From assembly GCA_013042605.1 (NCBI GenBank), contig JABDPT010000205.1, positions 1-46,874 on the forward strand: a stretch of DNA of 46,874 bases, given 5' to 3'. A model generated the notes under the pieces. That model did no database searches. It saw only the letters and a list, made by a program, of their open reading frames with translations, and had not been told where the DNA came from. Each line of letters opens with the position of its first letter. Within the stretch, counting starts at the first letter, position 1. A program made the translations under genes and the position numbers. Of this stretch, positions 35,691 to 46,874 are shown piece by piece. This DNA is from Paracoccaceae bacterium. Its GTDB lineage: Bacteria > Pseudomonadota > Alphaproteobacteria > Rhodobacterales > Rhodobacteraceae.

Positions 35691-36953
35691 ATGCGAACAA
35701 ATGTCCGGCTGTCCAGCCGTTCAATGGCTTTCGTTCTAGCTGGTGGTCGAGGATCCAGGCTCAAGGAATTGACGGATCGACGGGCCAAGCCTGCCGTGTA
35801 TTTCGGGGGCAAGACCCGGATCATCGATTTCGCCCTGTCGAATGCAATGAATTCGGGTATTCGAAAAATGGCGATTGCGACGCAGTACAAGGCGCACAGC
35901 CTGATCCGCCACTGCCAGCGCGGCTGGAGCTTCTTTCGCGCGGAACGCAACGAATACCTTGACATATTGCCCGCATCACAGCGCATCAGCGAAGACAGAT
36001 GGTATCGCGGCACGGCCGATGCGGTCGCCCAGAACATCGACATCATCGATAGCTACGACGTTGATTTCGTTGTCGTCCTTGCCGGGGATCACATCTACAA
36101 GATGGATTACGAGATCATGCTGCGCGAGCATGTGGACAGCGGTGCGGATGTTACCGTGGGGTGTCTTACCGTGCCCCGAGAAGAGGCGTCGGCCTTCGGT
36201 GTCATGGCCGTCGATGGAACAGGGCGGATCACTAGCTTTCTTGAAAAGCCCGCCAATCCACCGGGTATGCCCGGCGATGACACCAAAACACTCGCATCCA
36301 TGGGGATCTATGTGTTCGATTGGGCTTTTTTGCGCGACCTGCTTCGGCGGGACTCGGAAGATGCGAATTCAAGCCATGACTTCGGCAAGGACCTCATCCC
36401 CGAGATCGTGACGAACGGCACGGCCATGGCGCACCGGTTCGACGTCAGCTGTGTGCGCGCCAGCACCGAGAGAGAGGCGTATTGGCGCGATGTCGGAACG
36501 GTGGATGCGTTCTGGCAAGCCAACATCGACCTCACCAATTTCACGCCGGAACTCGATCTTTGGGACAAGACATGGCCGATCTGGACCTATTCCGAAGGCG
36601 TGCCCCCGGCCAAGTTCGTGCATGACGAAGAAGAACGGCGGGGCACGGCGATCTCTTCGATGGTCGCTGGGGGGTGCATCATCTCGGGTACCGAGGTGCG
36701 CAATTCGCTTTTGTTCACGCAGGTGCACACCAACTCATACGCGATGCTCGATCATGCGGTGATCCTGCCCTATGCCACGATCGAACGATCGGCCCGACTA
36801 ACCAAGGTCGTAGTCGATCGCGGCGTAGTCATTCCCAGGGGACTCGTGGTCGGGGAAGACCCGGAAGAAGATGCAAAATGGTTCCGTGTGTCCGAGGGGG
36901 GTGTCACGCTGGTCACTCAGGATATGCTCGACCGGAGGGCTGCCGCACAATGA
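35691..36953 (+). CDS. glgC: Glucose-1-phosphate adenylyltransferase
   Basis: 420 residues; makes ADP-glucose from ATP and glucose-1-phosphate, the committed and usually allosterically controlled step of glycogen synthesis. Nucleotide-binding [20 protein letters not shown] is at the N-terminus, then [20 protein letters not shown], the catalytic-region GTADAVAQN and the metal-binding [12 protein letters not shown], sugar-binding FLEKP, and a C-terminal left-handed beta helix (about 300-410). GGGGGGAG precedes ATG 35691. Its stop overlaps the glgA start (ATGA). Confidence 0.95.
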   Translation: MRTNVRLSSRSMAFVLAGGRGSRLKELTDRRAKPAVYFGGKTRIIDFALSNAMNSGIRKMAIATQYKAHSLIRHCQRGWSFFRAERNEYLDILPASQRISEDRWYRGTADAVAQNIDIIDSYDVDFVVVLAGDHIYKMDYEIMLREHVDSGADVTVGCLTVPREEASAFGVMAVDGTGRITSFLEKPANPPGMPGDDTKTLASMGIYVFDWAFLRDLLRRDSEDANSSHDFGKDLIPEIVTNGTAMAHRFDVSCVRASTEREAYWRDVGTVDAFWQANIDLTNFTPELDLWDKTWPIWTYSEGVPPAKFVHDEEERRGTAISSMVAGGCIISGTEVRNSLLFTQVHTNSYAMLDHAVILPYATIERSARLTKVVVDRGVVIPRGLVVGEDPEEDAKWFRVSEGGVTLVTQDMLDRRAAAQ

Positions 36954-38373
36954 ACCGCGTGCTGTCGGTGACGTCCGAGTGCGCGCCGCTGGTCAAGACC
37001 GGCGGCCTTGCGGATGTTGCCGGTGCGCTGCCTGCAGCGCTGGCCCCGACCGGGTGGGAGATGCGGACGCTTCTGCCCGGATACCCGATCGTGATGAAGG
37101 CCATCAAACCCGGCAAGCCGGTCCTCAAGATCGCCGATCTTTTTGGTGGACCGGCAAGTGTGCATCACGCCAAAGCCAAGGGTCTTGACCTTTATGTCCT
37201 TGACGCGCCTCATCTTTATGAGCGTGACGGTGCGCCATATAACGATGCCGACGGCAAGGATTGGCCCGACAACCCCGAAAGGTTCGCAGCACTTGGGGAC
37301 GTGGCTGCGCGCATCGCGGCAGACGGGGCAGGGGACTGGCGCCCGGATCTTGTCCACGCCCACGACTGGCAGGCCGGATTGGCCCCCTATTTTCTGCATC
37401 AGCGTAAGATCGGCGTGCCCAGCATCCTGACGATCCACAATATCGCGTTTCAGGGGATCGCCCCGGTTGAGTATATAACGCGCCTCGGTCTTGACCGCGC
37501 GGATTTCAACGAAAGCGGGTATGAGTTCTGGGGCAAGATCAGCACACTGAAGGCCGGGCTGAACTTCGCCACCCGGATCACCACCGTCAGCCCGTCCTAC
37601 GCGCGCGAACTGCTCACCGAAGAGTATGGCATGGGTCTTGATGGTGTGCTGCGCGCGCGGGCAGAGGATTTCTCGGGCATCCTGAACGGTATCGACGACG
37701 TGGTCTGGAACCCGGAAACCGACCCGCATATCGCGAGCTACAAGACCCCAAAGGGGAAGCGCCGTGCCAAGGCCGCGTTGCGCAAGGAATTCGACCTGCC
37801 AAAGTCCGATGGCCCCCTTTGTGTTGTTGTTTCGCGGCTCTCTGATCAAAAGGGCCTCGACCTTCTGCTGGAAGCCTTGCCTGCGCTGGTTGACCGTGGC
37901 GGGCAGTTGGCTTTGCTTGGGTCCGGGGACAAGGTGCTTGAAAGCCGTTTTCGCGCCGCTGCCGCCGCGCATCCCTTTATCTCGGTCAAATTCGGATATG
38001 ACGAAGGGTTGTCGCATCGCATGATTGCGGGCGCCGACGCGATCCTTGTGCCGTCGCGGTTCGAGCCTTGCGGGCTGACCCAGCTCTATGGCTTGCGCTA
38101 TGGCACGGTGCCCATCGTGGCCTATACCGGCGGTTTGATCGATACCGTCATCGCCGCAACCCCCATGGCGTTGCGCATGAATGTTGCCACGGGCCTGTCA
38201 TTCCATCCGACCACCAGCGACGCGTTGGCCCGGGCCCTGTTGCAGGCGGTGCAGCTTTTTGCCGACCCGCCAACATGGGAAAAACTGCAGAAGAACGGCA
38301 TGCGTCAGCCGGTCGGATGGGAAGCGTCGGCCATCGAATACGCGCGCCTCTATCACGAGGCGACGGCCGCCGC

Positions 38374-38377
<4 letters not shown>
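36950..38377 (+). CDS. glgA: Glycogen synthase (ADP-glucose)
   Basis: 475 residues, GT5, GT-B fold; adds glucose from ADP-glucose to the growing chain. The start is ATG 36950, overlapping the glgC stop; the longer frame upstream lies inside glgC. The ADP-glucose-binding loop is [13 protein letters not shown] (Lys16), then [15 protein letters not shown] with the catalytic His-Asp, [31 protein letters not shown] and the EXE-type [19 protein letters not shown]. Complete. Its stop overlaps the glgX start by four bases. Confidence 0.95.
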
Positions 38378-42106
<3,729 letters not shown>

Positions 42107-42110
42107 CCCC

Positions 42111-42192
42111 GTCTTCTGGCCTCAAATATTCCCGCCGGAGGCACCGCGACGCCGAAGGCGGCGCAAAGCATCGTGCCGCGCCCTTGGGCGCG
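42111..42192 (+). repeat. Dispersed intergenic repeat, copy B
   Basis: GTCTTCTGGCCTCAAATATT followed by CCCGCCGGAGGCACCGCG, then GGCGCAAA and a CGCGCCC-TT-GGGCGCG hairpin (42177-42192). It begins four bases after the pgm stop. The sequence to about 42170 aligns well with the inverted copy at 45361-45443. The hairpin could end the glg transcript, though no T-tract follows. Confidence 0.65.
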
Positions 42193-42223
42193 TCCATCCC
42201 GGCGGACCGTGAGAGTGGCGCCC

Positions 42224-43333
42224 TTAAAGAAGCGTGCGCTCGACCACCCACCAGGCACCGACAAGCGCAATCGCGACCGAAGCCGGCGTAGCGATGCGTG
42301 CGCGGTACCAGGGTTTCTTTCGGAACCACAGCCCTACCGCCAGAAAGGCCACGGCGATCACCGCAAGCTGGCCAAGTTCAACACCGATGTTGAACCCGAT
42401 CAGGCCCGTCACGAAACGCGCCGGATCGAGACCGATATCGCCAAGGACCGACGCAAAGCCAAGCCCGTGCAACAGGCCGAAGCAAAAGACGACCACGGGT
42501 CGCCATGGCGTAAGGCCGCGCGCGAGCACGTTTTCCACGCCGACATAGACAATCGATGCGGCAATCAAAGGCTCAACAATGCTTGCTGGGATGGTGACGA
42601 TGCCAAGAATGCCAAGCGCCAGCGTCACCGTATGGGCCAGCGTAAAGGCGCTGACCTGCCACAGAAGGGGGCCGAGCTTCACCGACAGGAAAAAGAGCCC
42701 AAGTACGAAGAGAATGTGATCAAGACCCTTGGGGACGATATGCTCGAACCCGATACCCACATATTGCACGAAGCTTTGCAGCCAGCTTTGGGCCCCGCCG
42801 CCGCCACGGGGGATCGGGACTGACAGCTCACCACCCGAAAGATAGGCCGTATAGCCGTCTTCCACACCCTGTTGGCGCACAACTAAGGCGCCAAGATCGG
42901 CGGTCCAACCGAAGGTCAACGCGCTGCCGTCCTGCGGCAGTGCGGCTGTCACGGTCACGCGCGAGCTGCGCGCCAGCTCCACATCTCCGATGGGTGGTAC
43001 CTCGACGGTGCTTAATTCGGGCGTCAGCGCCGTGTCGCCCGCGCGCAGCGTGATCTTTTGCGAAAGATCCGGCCAAACGTCTTGCAGGCGCTGGGCAAGC
43101 GCGTTCGGTTCCAGCGCGCGCAAGGCGTCGTAATCGTCGGTGTTTTCCGCGTCATTCGTGTCTGTCAGACCATCAAGATCGATACCCGCCAAGGGGGCTT
43201 CCAACGCCATCTCGATGTCGATGGTGACCTCGTCACCTTCAATTATGAGGTCCGCCACGGCGGGCTGAATCTCATGCGCCCAAGAGCCGATCGGCGCCCA
43301 CAGCATCACGAATAAGACAACCAGCCTTGACAT
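42224..43333 (-). CDS. HupE/UreJ family membrane protein with signal peptide
   Basis: 369 residues from ATG 43333, chosen because it gives a compact signal peptide (MSRLVVLFVMLWAPIGSWA, cleaved before HEIQPAVAD); an ATG at 43387 would give an unusually long leader. A predicted extracytoplasmic beta-type region (about 20-185) precedes six or so membrane helices. The family motif with conserved histidines GFEHIVPKGLDHILFVLGL and the later FCFGLLHGLGFASVLGDIG are intact. HupE/UreJ proteins are linked to nickel/cobalt uptake; this larger variant with a soluble N-terminal part is uncharacterised. Divergent from the DUF4198 gene, 52 bp apart. Confidence 0.8.
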   Translation of the reverse strand: MSRLVVLFVMLWAPIGSWAHEIQPAVADLIIEGDEVTIDIEMALEAPLAGIDLDGLTDTNDAENTDDYDALRALEPNALAQRLQDVWPDLSQKITLRAGDTALTPELSTVEVPPIGDVELARSSRVTVTAALPQDGSALTFGWTADLGALVVRQQGVEDGYTAYLSGGELSVPIPRGGGGAQSWLQSFVQYVGIGFEHIVPKGLDHILFVLGLFFLSVKLGPLLWQVSAFTLAHTVTLALGILGIVTIPASIVEPLIAASIVYVGVENVLARGLTPWRPVVVFCFGLLHGLGFASVLGDIGLDPARFVTGLIGFNIGVELGQLAVIAVAFLAVGLWFRKKPWYRARIATPASVAIALVGAWWVVERTLL

Positions 43334-43385
43334 CAGGCTGGCAGCCTTCACCCTTCCAACCAACGCAACCGCGGAATTTGTACCC

Positions 43386-44204
43386 ATGACCCCCTCACGT
43401 TTCTTACTGGCATTCATCCTTGGCGCATTTAGCACAAGCACAGCCCTTGGCCACGAGTTTTGGATCGATCCCGCCGAGTTCTCTATCGAACCGGGCGAAG
43501 AGCTCGTGGCCGACATTCGGGTGGGAGAGAACTTCGAGGGCGCCGGATATTCTTATCTGCCCCGAAACTTCCGGCTGTTCGAGATTGCGCAGGGCGACGC
43601 TCGCACTGCCGTCGAAGGGCGGATGGGTGACCGGCCCGCCCTGGCACAGGTCGTTTCCCAAGAGGGTCTTGCGGTCGTTCTGCATGTCACCACGGACAGT
43701 TCGCTGACCTATAAGGAATTCGTCAAATTCGAAGACTTCGTGCGCCACAAGGATGAACTTTGGACGCTCGAGGCTCATACCGCACGCGGCCTTCCGGACG
43801 CAGGGTTTGGTGAAGCCTATTCACGGTACGCAAAATCGCTGGTTGCCGTGGGGAACGGGGCCGGATCGGATCGGGCTTATGGGCTTGAGGTAGAGCTTGT
43901 CGCGCTGACCAACCCCTATACCGACGATCTGAGTGGCGGATTTACTGTACAATCGCTTTATCAAGGCCAACCGCGCACCAACAGCCAGGTCGAGGTCTTT
44001 GCGCGTGCACCGGGCGGCGCGGTCATGGTTTCGACCGTGCGCACCGACGCGAATGGGATCGCTCAGGTTCCGGTCTTGCCTGGACATGTTTACATGCTGG
44101 ATGCGGTGGTACTGCGTGAACCAAGGCCTGAATTGGCCGAAACGTCGGTTGTCTGGGAAAGCTTGTGGGCGAACCTTACTTTTGCGGTGCCGCCCGTCAA
44201 TTGA
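43386..44204 (+). CDS. Exported DUF4198 domain protein
   Basis: 272 residues with a signal peptide (MTPSRFLLAFILGAFSTSTA, cleavage predicted near ALG before HEFWIDP). After it comes an all-beta protein with a DUF4198-type start HEFWIDPAEFSIEPGEELVA and a second beta domain (GFTVQSLYQGQPRTNSQVEV), ending in LWANLTFAVPP. DUF4198 proteins are found with nickel/cobalt transporters and are proposed metal-binding partners. Its gene diverges from the HupE/UreJ-like gene, both ATG candidates touching at CATG (43385-43388), which supports a functional pair sharing a promoter region. Confidence 0.8.
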   Translation: MTPSRFLLAFILGAFSTSTALGHEFWIDPAEFSIEPGEELVADIRVGENFEGAGYSYLPRNFRLFEIAQGDARTAVEGRMGDRPALAQVVSQEGLAVVLHVTTDSSLTYKEFVKFEDFVRHKDELWTLEAHTARGLPDAGFGEAYSRYAKSLVAVGNGAGSDRAYGLEVELVALTNPYTDDLSGGFTVQSLYQGQPRTNSQVEVFARAPGGAVMVSTVRTDANGIAQVPVLPGHVYMLDAVVLREPRPELAETSVVWESLWANLTFAVPPVN

Positions 44205-44210
44205 CGCCGA

Positions 44211-44354
44211 TCAGTCGTCGGTCTCATCGATCAGCCAGCCGCCGGGGCCGGCGATGCTGTCTGGCAATGTGGCCAGAAAGACCTCGCGCAAAACGAGGCA
44301 CGTGATGGCACTCATTACGATGTTGTCGAACGATACGGTCAATAACCAATCCAT
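44211..44354 (-). CDS. Small membrane-type protein, unrecognised
   Basis: 47 residues from ATG 44354, which has a strong Shine-Dalgarno AAGGAG (complement of 44362-44367) seven bases upstream; a longer frame reaching 44516 exists but has no comparable site. The peptide MDWLLTVSFDNIVMSAITCL then VLREVFLATLP is hydrophobic enough for one membrane helix, followed by an acidic tail (LIDETDD). No family recognised. It is convergent with the DUF4198 gene (six bases between stops) and stands alone on the minus strand. The ribosome-binding site is the main support for its being real. Confidence 0.5.
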   Translation of the reverse strand: MDWLLTVSFDNIVMSAITCLVLREVFLATLPDSIAGPGGWLIDETDD

Positions 44355-44475
44355 CACGGTACTCCTTGCTACAAGGATCAATAAACCGGGAATTCTTGGC
44401 GCGTTCTTGGCGCGGGCTGGGTCATTTGCCTGAGTTCTGACGACGATTTTGCGGCATTGCATCCGAACCGATGCC

Positions 44476-44510
44476 CAAAACCGGGCTTGAGACCGGTTTT
44501 GTTTCTTTTC
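44476..44510 (+). terminator. Intrinsic terminator, plus strand
   Basis: A 9-bp stem CAAAACCGG/CCGGTTTTG (44476-44501) with an 8-base loop is followed by TTTCTTTTC. It would end a plus-strand transcript, presumably from the DUF4198 gene 270 bases upstream running antisense through the small ORF; it also abuts the truA stop and may serve both strands. The 315 bases from 44205 to 44519 otherwise hold only the small ORF and its promoter. Confidence 0.6.
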
Positions 44511-44519
44511 CGGCAACGC

Positions 44520-45293
44520 TTAAGCGGATTTGAACGGATCTTCCGGGTAGCCGACCGAGGTCAGATAGAGCCCATCGGGCGGTGCAACCGGGCCGCAAGC
44601 CGCGCGGTCGGCGGATTCCAAAGCGTCCGCCACGCGTTCCGGGGGCCAAGCCCCCGCGCCCACCCGTTCCAGCGTGCCGACGATTGACCGCACCTGATTG
44701 TGCAAAAAACTCCGCGCGCGCAGGGTGAACCGGTATTCGCGACCGCCCGGATAGTCTCGGGTCTCGATATCAATCGCATCGAGGGTTTTGATGGGGCTGT
44801 CAGCCTGACACATGACCGAGCGAAAGGTCGTGAAATCATGCTGCCCCAAAAGCGCGCCTGCCCCTTCGCGCATGGCATCGGCGTCCAACGGATGTGGGAC
44901 GCGCCAAAGCAGGCCACGATCATGGGTGAGGGGCGCGCGTCGCGAGACGACGCGAAACAGGTACTCGCGCCGGATCGCGGAAAACCGGGCGTGCCAATCC
45001 TCTGGAACGACCGCCACGGCCAGAATGGCGACAGGATCGGGCTTGAGGTGATAATTCAGCGCTTCGGAAAGCCGGAACGGATCCCAGTCCGCCGTAAGGT
45101 CGCAATGCGCGACCTGCCCAAGCGCATGCACCCCCGCATCCGTACGCCCCGCCGCCGCGATCGAGCCTAGCCCCGGCTCGAGTTTCGCCAAGGCGGCTTC
45201 AACCGCACCCTGCACGGTCTTCTGATCGCGCTGGCGCTGCCACCCGGCAAAGGGCGCGCCCTGATACTCGATTTTTAAGGCATAACGCGGCAT
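44520..45293 (-). CDS. truA: tRNA pseudouridine(38-40) synthase
   Basis: 257 residues; isomerises uridines 38-40 in the anticodon stem of many tRNAs. The catalytic Asp52 is in [20 protein letters not shown], and the family segments [32 protein letters not shown] and the RNA-contacting [18 protein letters not shown] are intact. Usual length. It stands alone on the minus strand, its start separated by 236 bases from the divergent ycjX, a gap that contains one dispersed repeat. Confidence 0.95.
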   Translation of the reverse strand: MPRYALKIEYQGAPFAGWQRQRDQKTVQGAVEAALAKLEPGLGSIAAAGRTDAGVHALGQVAHCDLTADWDPFRLSEALNYHLKPDPVAILAVAVVPEDWHARFSAIRREYLFRVVSRRAPLTHDRGLLWRVPHPLDADAMREGAGALLGQHDFTTFRSVMCQADSPIKTLDAIDIETRDYPGGREYRFTLRARSFLHNQVRSIVGTLERVGAGAWPPERVADALESADRAACGPVAPPDGLYLTSVGYPEDPFKSA

Positions 45294-45360
45294 GACGCGC
45301 GGCTTATCCCGAGTGTCCGTTCAAGGCAATCGCCGCGATCCGCTGCCTAACAGAGCGCGT

Positions 45361-45443
45361 GTGCCACGCGCGCATGACGTTTTGCGCCACGCGTTCCGCG
45401 TGACGCGGTGCCTCCGGCGGGGATATTTTCGGCCAGAAGAAGG
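45361..45443 (-). repeat. Dispersed intergenic repeat, copy C
   Basis: On the minus strand this reads CCTTCTTCTGGCCGAAAATA then CCCCGCCGGAGGCACCGCG and GGCGCAAAA, matching copy B over most of its length. It includes the CACGCG-TTC-CGCGTG inverted repeat (45388-45402). It lies between divergent truA and ycjX rather than after a gene. Confidence 0.65.
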
Positions 45444-45529
45444 ACAGGGGGGAAATCTCTGCCAAGGCTCCCCTCTGGTGAAGGGGACGGCGGGCTCTTA
45501 TGTTCCAATTGCAGAATGAGGGGCGTGCA

Positions 45530-46874
45530 GTGATCATCGGCGATATTGCAGACGGGTTGACCCGTGGCGTCGAAACGACTTTGTCGACCGTGTCGGAGGC
45601 GTTTTTCGAACCGGTCGTCCGCCTTGGCGTGACCGGTTTGTCGCGGGCCGGCAAGACAGTGTTCATCACGTCGCTTGTGGCCAATCTTCTTGAGCGGGGG
45701 CGCATGGCGCAGTTTCTGCCCGCCTCAAGCGGGCGGATCAGGGCGGCGTATCTTCAGCCACAGCCCGACGCGACAGTCCCGCGTTTCGACTTCGAACGGC
45801 ATCTGGCGGCAATGACAGGCCCTGCGCCGCGCTGGCCCGAAAGCACGCGGTCTGTGAGCGAATTGCGCTTGTCCTTACGGGTGCAGCCAGCCGGATTGTT
45901 GTCGGGGATGTCCGGACCGCGCACCGTGCATCTTGATATCGTGGATTACCCCGGTGAGTGGTTGCTTGATCTGGCGCTGCTCGACAAGAGCTTTTCCGAC
46001 TGGTCCGGGGAAGCACTATCGCGGGCGCAGGCGCGCCCCTTGGCGGCGGGCTTTCTGGATTGTCTTTCAACGGCGGATCCGGACGCCCGCTATGATGAAG
46101 CGGTGGCGCGTGATCTGGCTGAGGCTTATACTGGGTATCTGACGGCGGCGCGCGCGGCGGGGCTTTCGGATTGCACGCCCGGGCGGTTCCTTTTGCCCGG
46201 CGATCTGGCCGGGTCGCCGGTTCTGACCTTTGCGCCACTGCCGCGCCCGAAAACGCCGCGCCGGATGAGCCTTTGGCGAGAGTTCGAGCGGCGTTATGAG
46301 GCCTATAAGCGCGAGGTCGTCAAACCGTTCTTCCGCAACCACTTCTCGCGGATCGATCGTCAGATCGTTCTGGTTGATGCACTTGGCGCTATTCACGCCG
46401 GGCCGCAGGCCGTGGACGACTTGCGCCAGGCGATGGCCGATATCCTTGGAGCGTTCCGTCCCGGCAGAAACGCCTTTCTGACGCAACTCCTGTTGGGCAA
46501 GCGGGTGGAGCGGATCCTGTTTGCCGCGACCAAGGCCGACCATCTGCATCAGGCCCAGCACGCGCGCCTGACCGCGATCATGGAAGCGCTTGTGGCGGAT
46601 GCGCGGGCGCGCGCCGATTTTGCCGGGGCGACGACCGAAGCGATTTCGCTGGCGGCCTTGCGGGTCACAACCGAAGACCGGATCGATCATGACGGACGCG
46701 AACTTGAGGTCGTGCGCGGTATCTTGCGCGATACCGGCAAGACGGCGGCGTTTTATCCCGGTGCCTTGCCAGAGGATCCAAGCGTTCTTTTGGCGCCGGC
46801 GCGGCAAGGGGCCGAAACCTGGCTGGATGCCGATTACGGCATCATGAGCTTCGCGCCCCAGCCCGGTGTCCTGC
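45530..46874 (+). CDS. ycjX: YcjX family P-loop NTPase (partial, cut by window end)
   Basis: 448 residues are visible before the right edge. The chosen start is GTG 45530, with GAGGGG six bases upstream, because the encoded N-terminus (IIGDIADGLTRGVETTLSTV) resembles that of homologues; an ATG at 45500 is the alternative. A Walker A motif GLSRAGKTVFIT lies at about 36-47, followed by LDIVDYPGEWLLDL (switch region), FFRNHFSRIDRQIVLVDALG and ATKADHL, which resembles the base-specifying motif of GTPases. YcjX proteins are stress-associated GTP-binding proteins of unknown function, often paired with a YcjF membrane protein, which would lie beyond the window. Confidence 0.88.
   Translation, partial: MIIGDIADGLTRGVETTLSTVSEAFFEPVVRLGVTGLSRAGKTVFITSLVANLLERGRMAQFLPASSGRIRAAYLQPQPDATVPRFDFERHLAAMTGPAPRWPESTRSVSELRLSLRVQPAGLLSGMSGPRTVHLDIVDYPGEWLLDLALLDKSFSDWSGEALSRAQARPLAAGFLDCLSTADPDARYDEAVARDLAEAYTGYLTAARAAGLSDCTPGRFLLPGDLAGSPVLTFAPLPRPKTPRRMSLWREFERRYEAYKREVVKPFFRNHFSRIDRQIVLVDALGAIHAGPQAVDDLRQAMADILGAFRPGRNAFLTQLLLGKRVERILFAATKADHLHQAQHARLTAIMEALVADARARADFAGATTEAISLAALRVTTEDRIDHDGRELEVVRGILRDTGKTAAFYPGALPEDPSVLLAPARQGAETWLDADYGIMSFAPQPGVL

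Overview
The window reads as about 47 kb of ordinary chromosome from a marine-type alphaproteobacterium of the family Rhodobacteraceae (Roseobacter-like). This is inferred from high GC, dense gene packing with many 4-base ATGA stop/start overlaps, a eukaryote-like alphaproteobacterial HisRS, short-form HisG with HisZ, and the family-typical glgPBCAX-pgm order. I see no tRNA, rRNA, CRISPR array, transposase, integrase or phage gene. Essentially all long genes are intact; dnaE at the left edge and ycjX at the right edge are cut by the window.

Left part (1-8563): the end of dnaE, a convergent slyX, then one continuous run of plus-strand genes: hisS-hisZ-hisG (histidyl-tRNA synthesis and the first step of histidine synthesis) followed by cdd-deoA-deoB-add-upp (pyrimidine and purine nucleoside salvage). 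Next come a convergent, degenerate M48-like membrane protein (8566-9582) and a plus-strand pair of DMT exporter and sulfotransferase (9701-11268).

Beta-oxidation block (11350-20045, minus strand): MerR regulator, DmdC-like acyl-CoA dehydrogenase, a 70-residue ribbon-helix-helix-like protein, a long-chain-type acyl-CoA dehydrogenase, a GST-like protein, thiolase, cupin and a FadB/FadJ-type multifunctional enzyme. A palindromic ACGT-type operator lies in front of the MerR gene. A second, paralogous MerR gene lies upstream and diverges from two hotdog thioesterases and a MATE transporter (20168-22426). Together these genes look like a fatty-acyl-CoA (possibly also methylmercaptopropionyl-CoA) degradation locus.

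Middle (22423-26631): arsC-like, pyrD and a DUF952 gene on the minus strand, divergent from a secreted UshA-type 5'-nucleotidase preceded by four 11-bp-phased Pho-box half-sites, then a YedK-type DNA-protein crosslink enzyme. The 26632-26924 gap holds a dispersed repeat and a candidate small RNA with a strong UUCG-type terminator.

Carbon storage block (26925-42106): glpR divergent from glpD-glpK, then glgP-glgB-glgC-glgA-glgX-pgm. Glycerol is fed into triose phosphate, and the glg genes build and break down glycogen; pgm joins glucose-1-P to glucose-6-P.

Right end (42111-46874): a divergent pair of exported proteins, HupE/UreJ-like and DUF4198, suggesting metal (nickel/cobalt-like) handling; a 47-residue membrane-type small ORF with a strong Shine-Dalgarno; truA; and the start of a YcjX-type P-loop protein. 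Two further copies of the dispersed repeat sit at 42111 and 45361. I did not find a clear new multi-gene system; the best leads are the small RNA, the small ORF, the M48-like pseudopeptidase, the acyl-CoA locus with its RHH-like and cupin members, and the HupE/DUF4198 pair.
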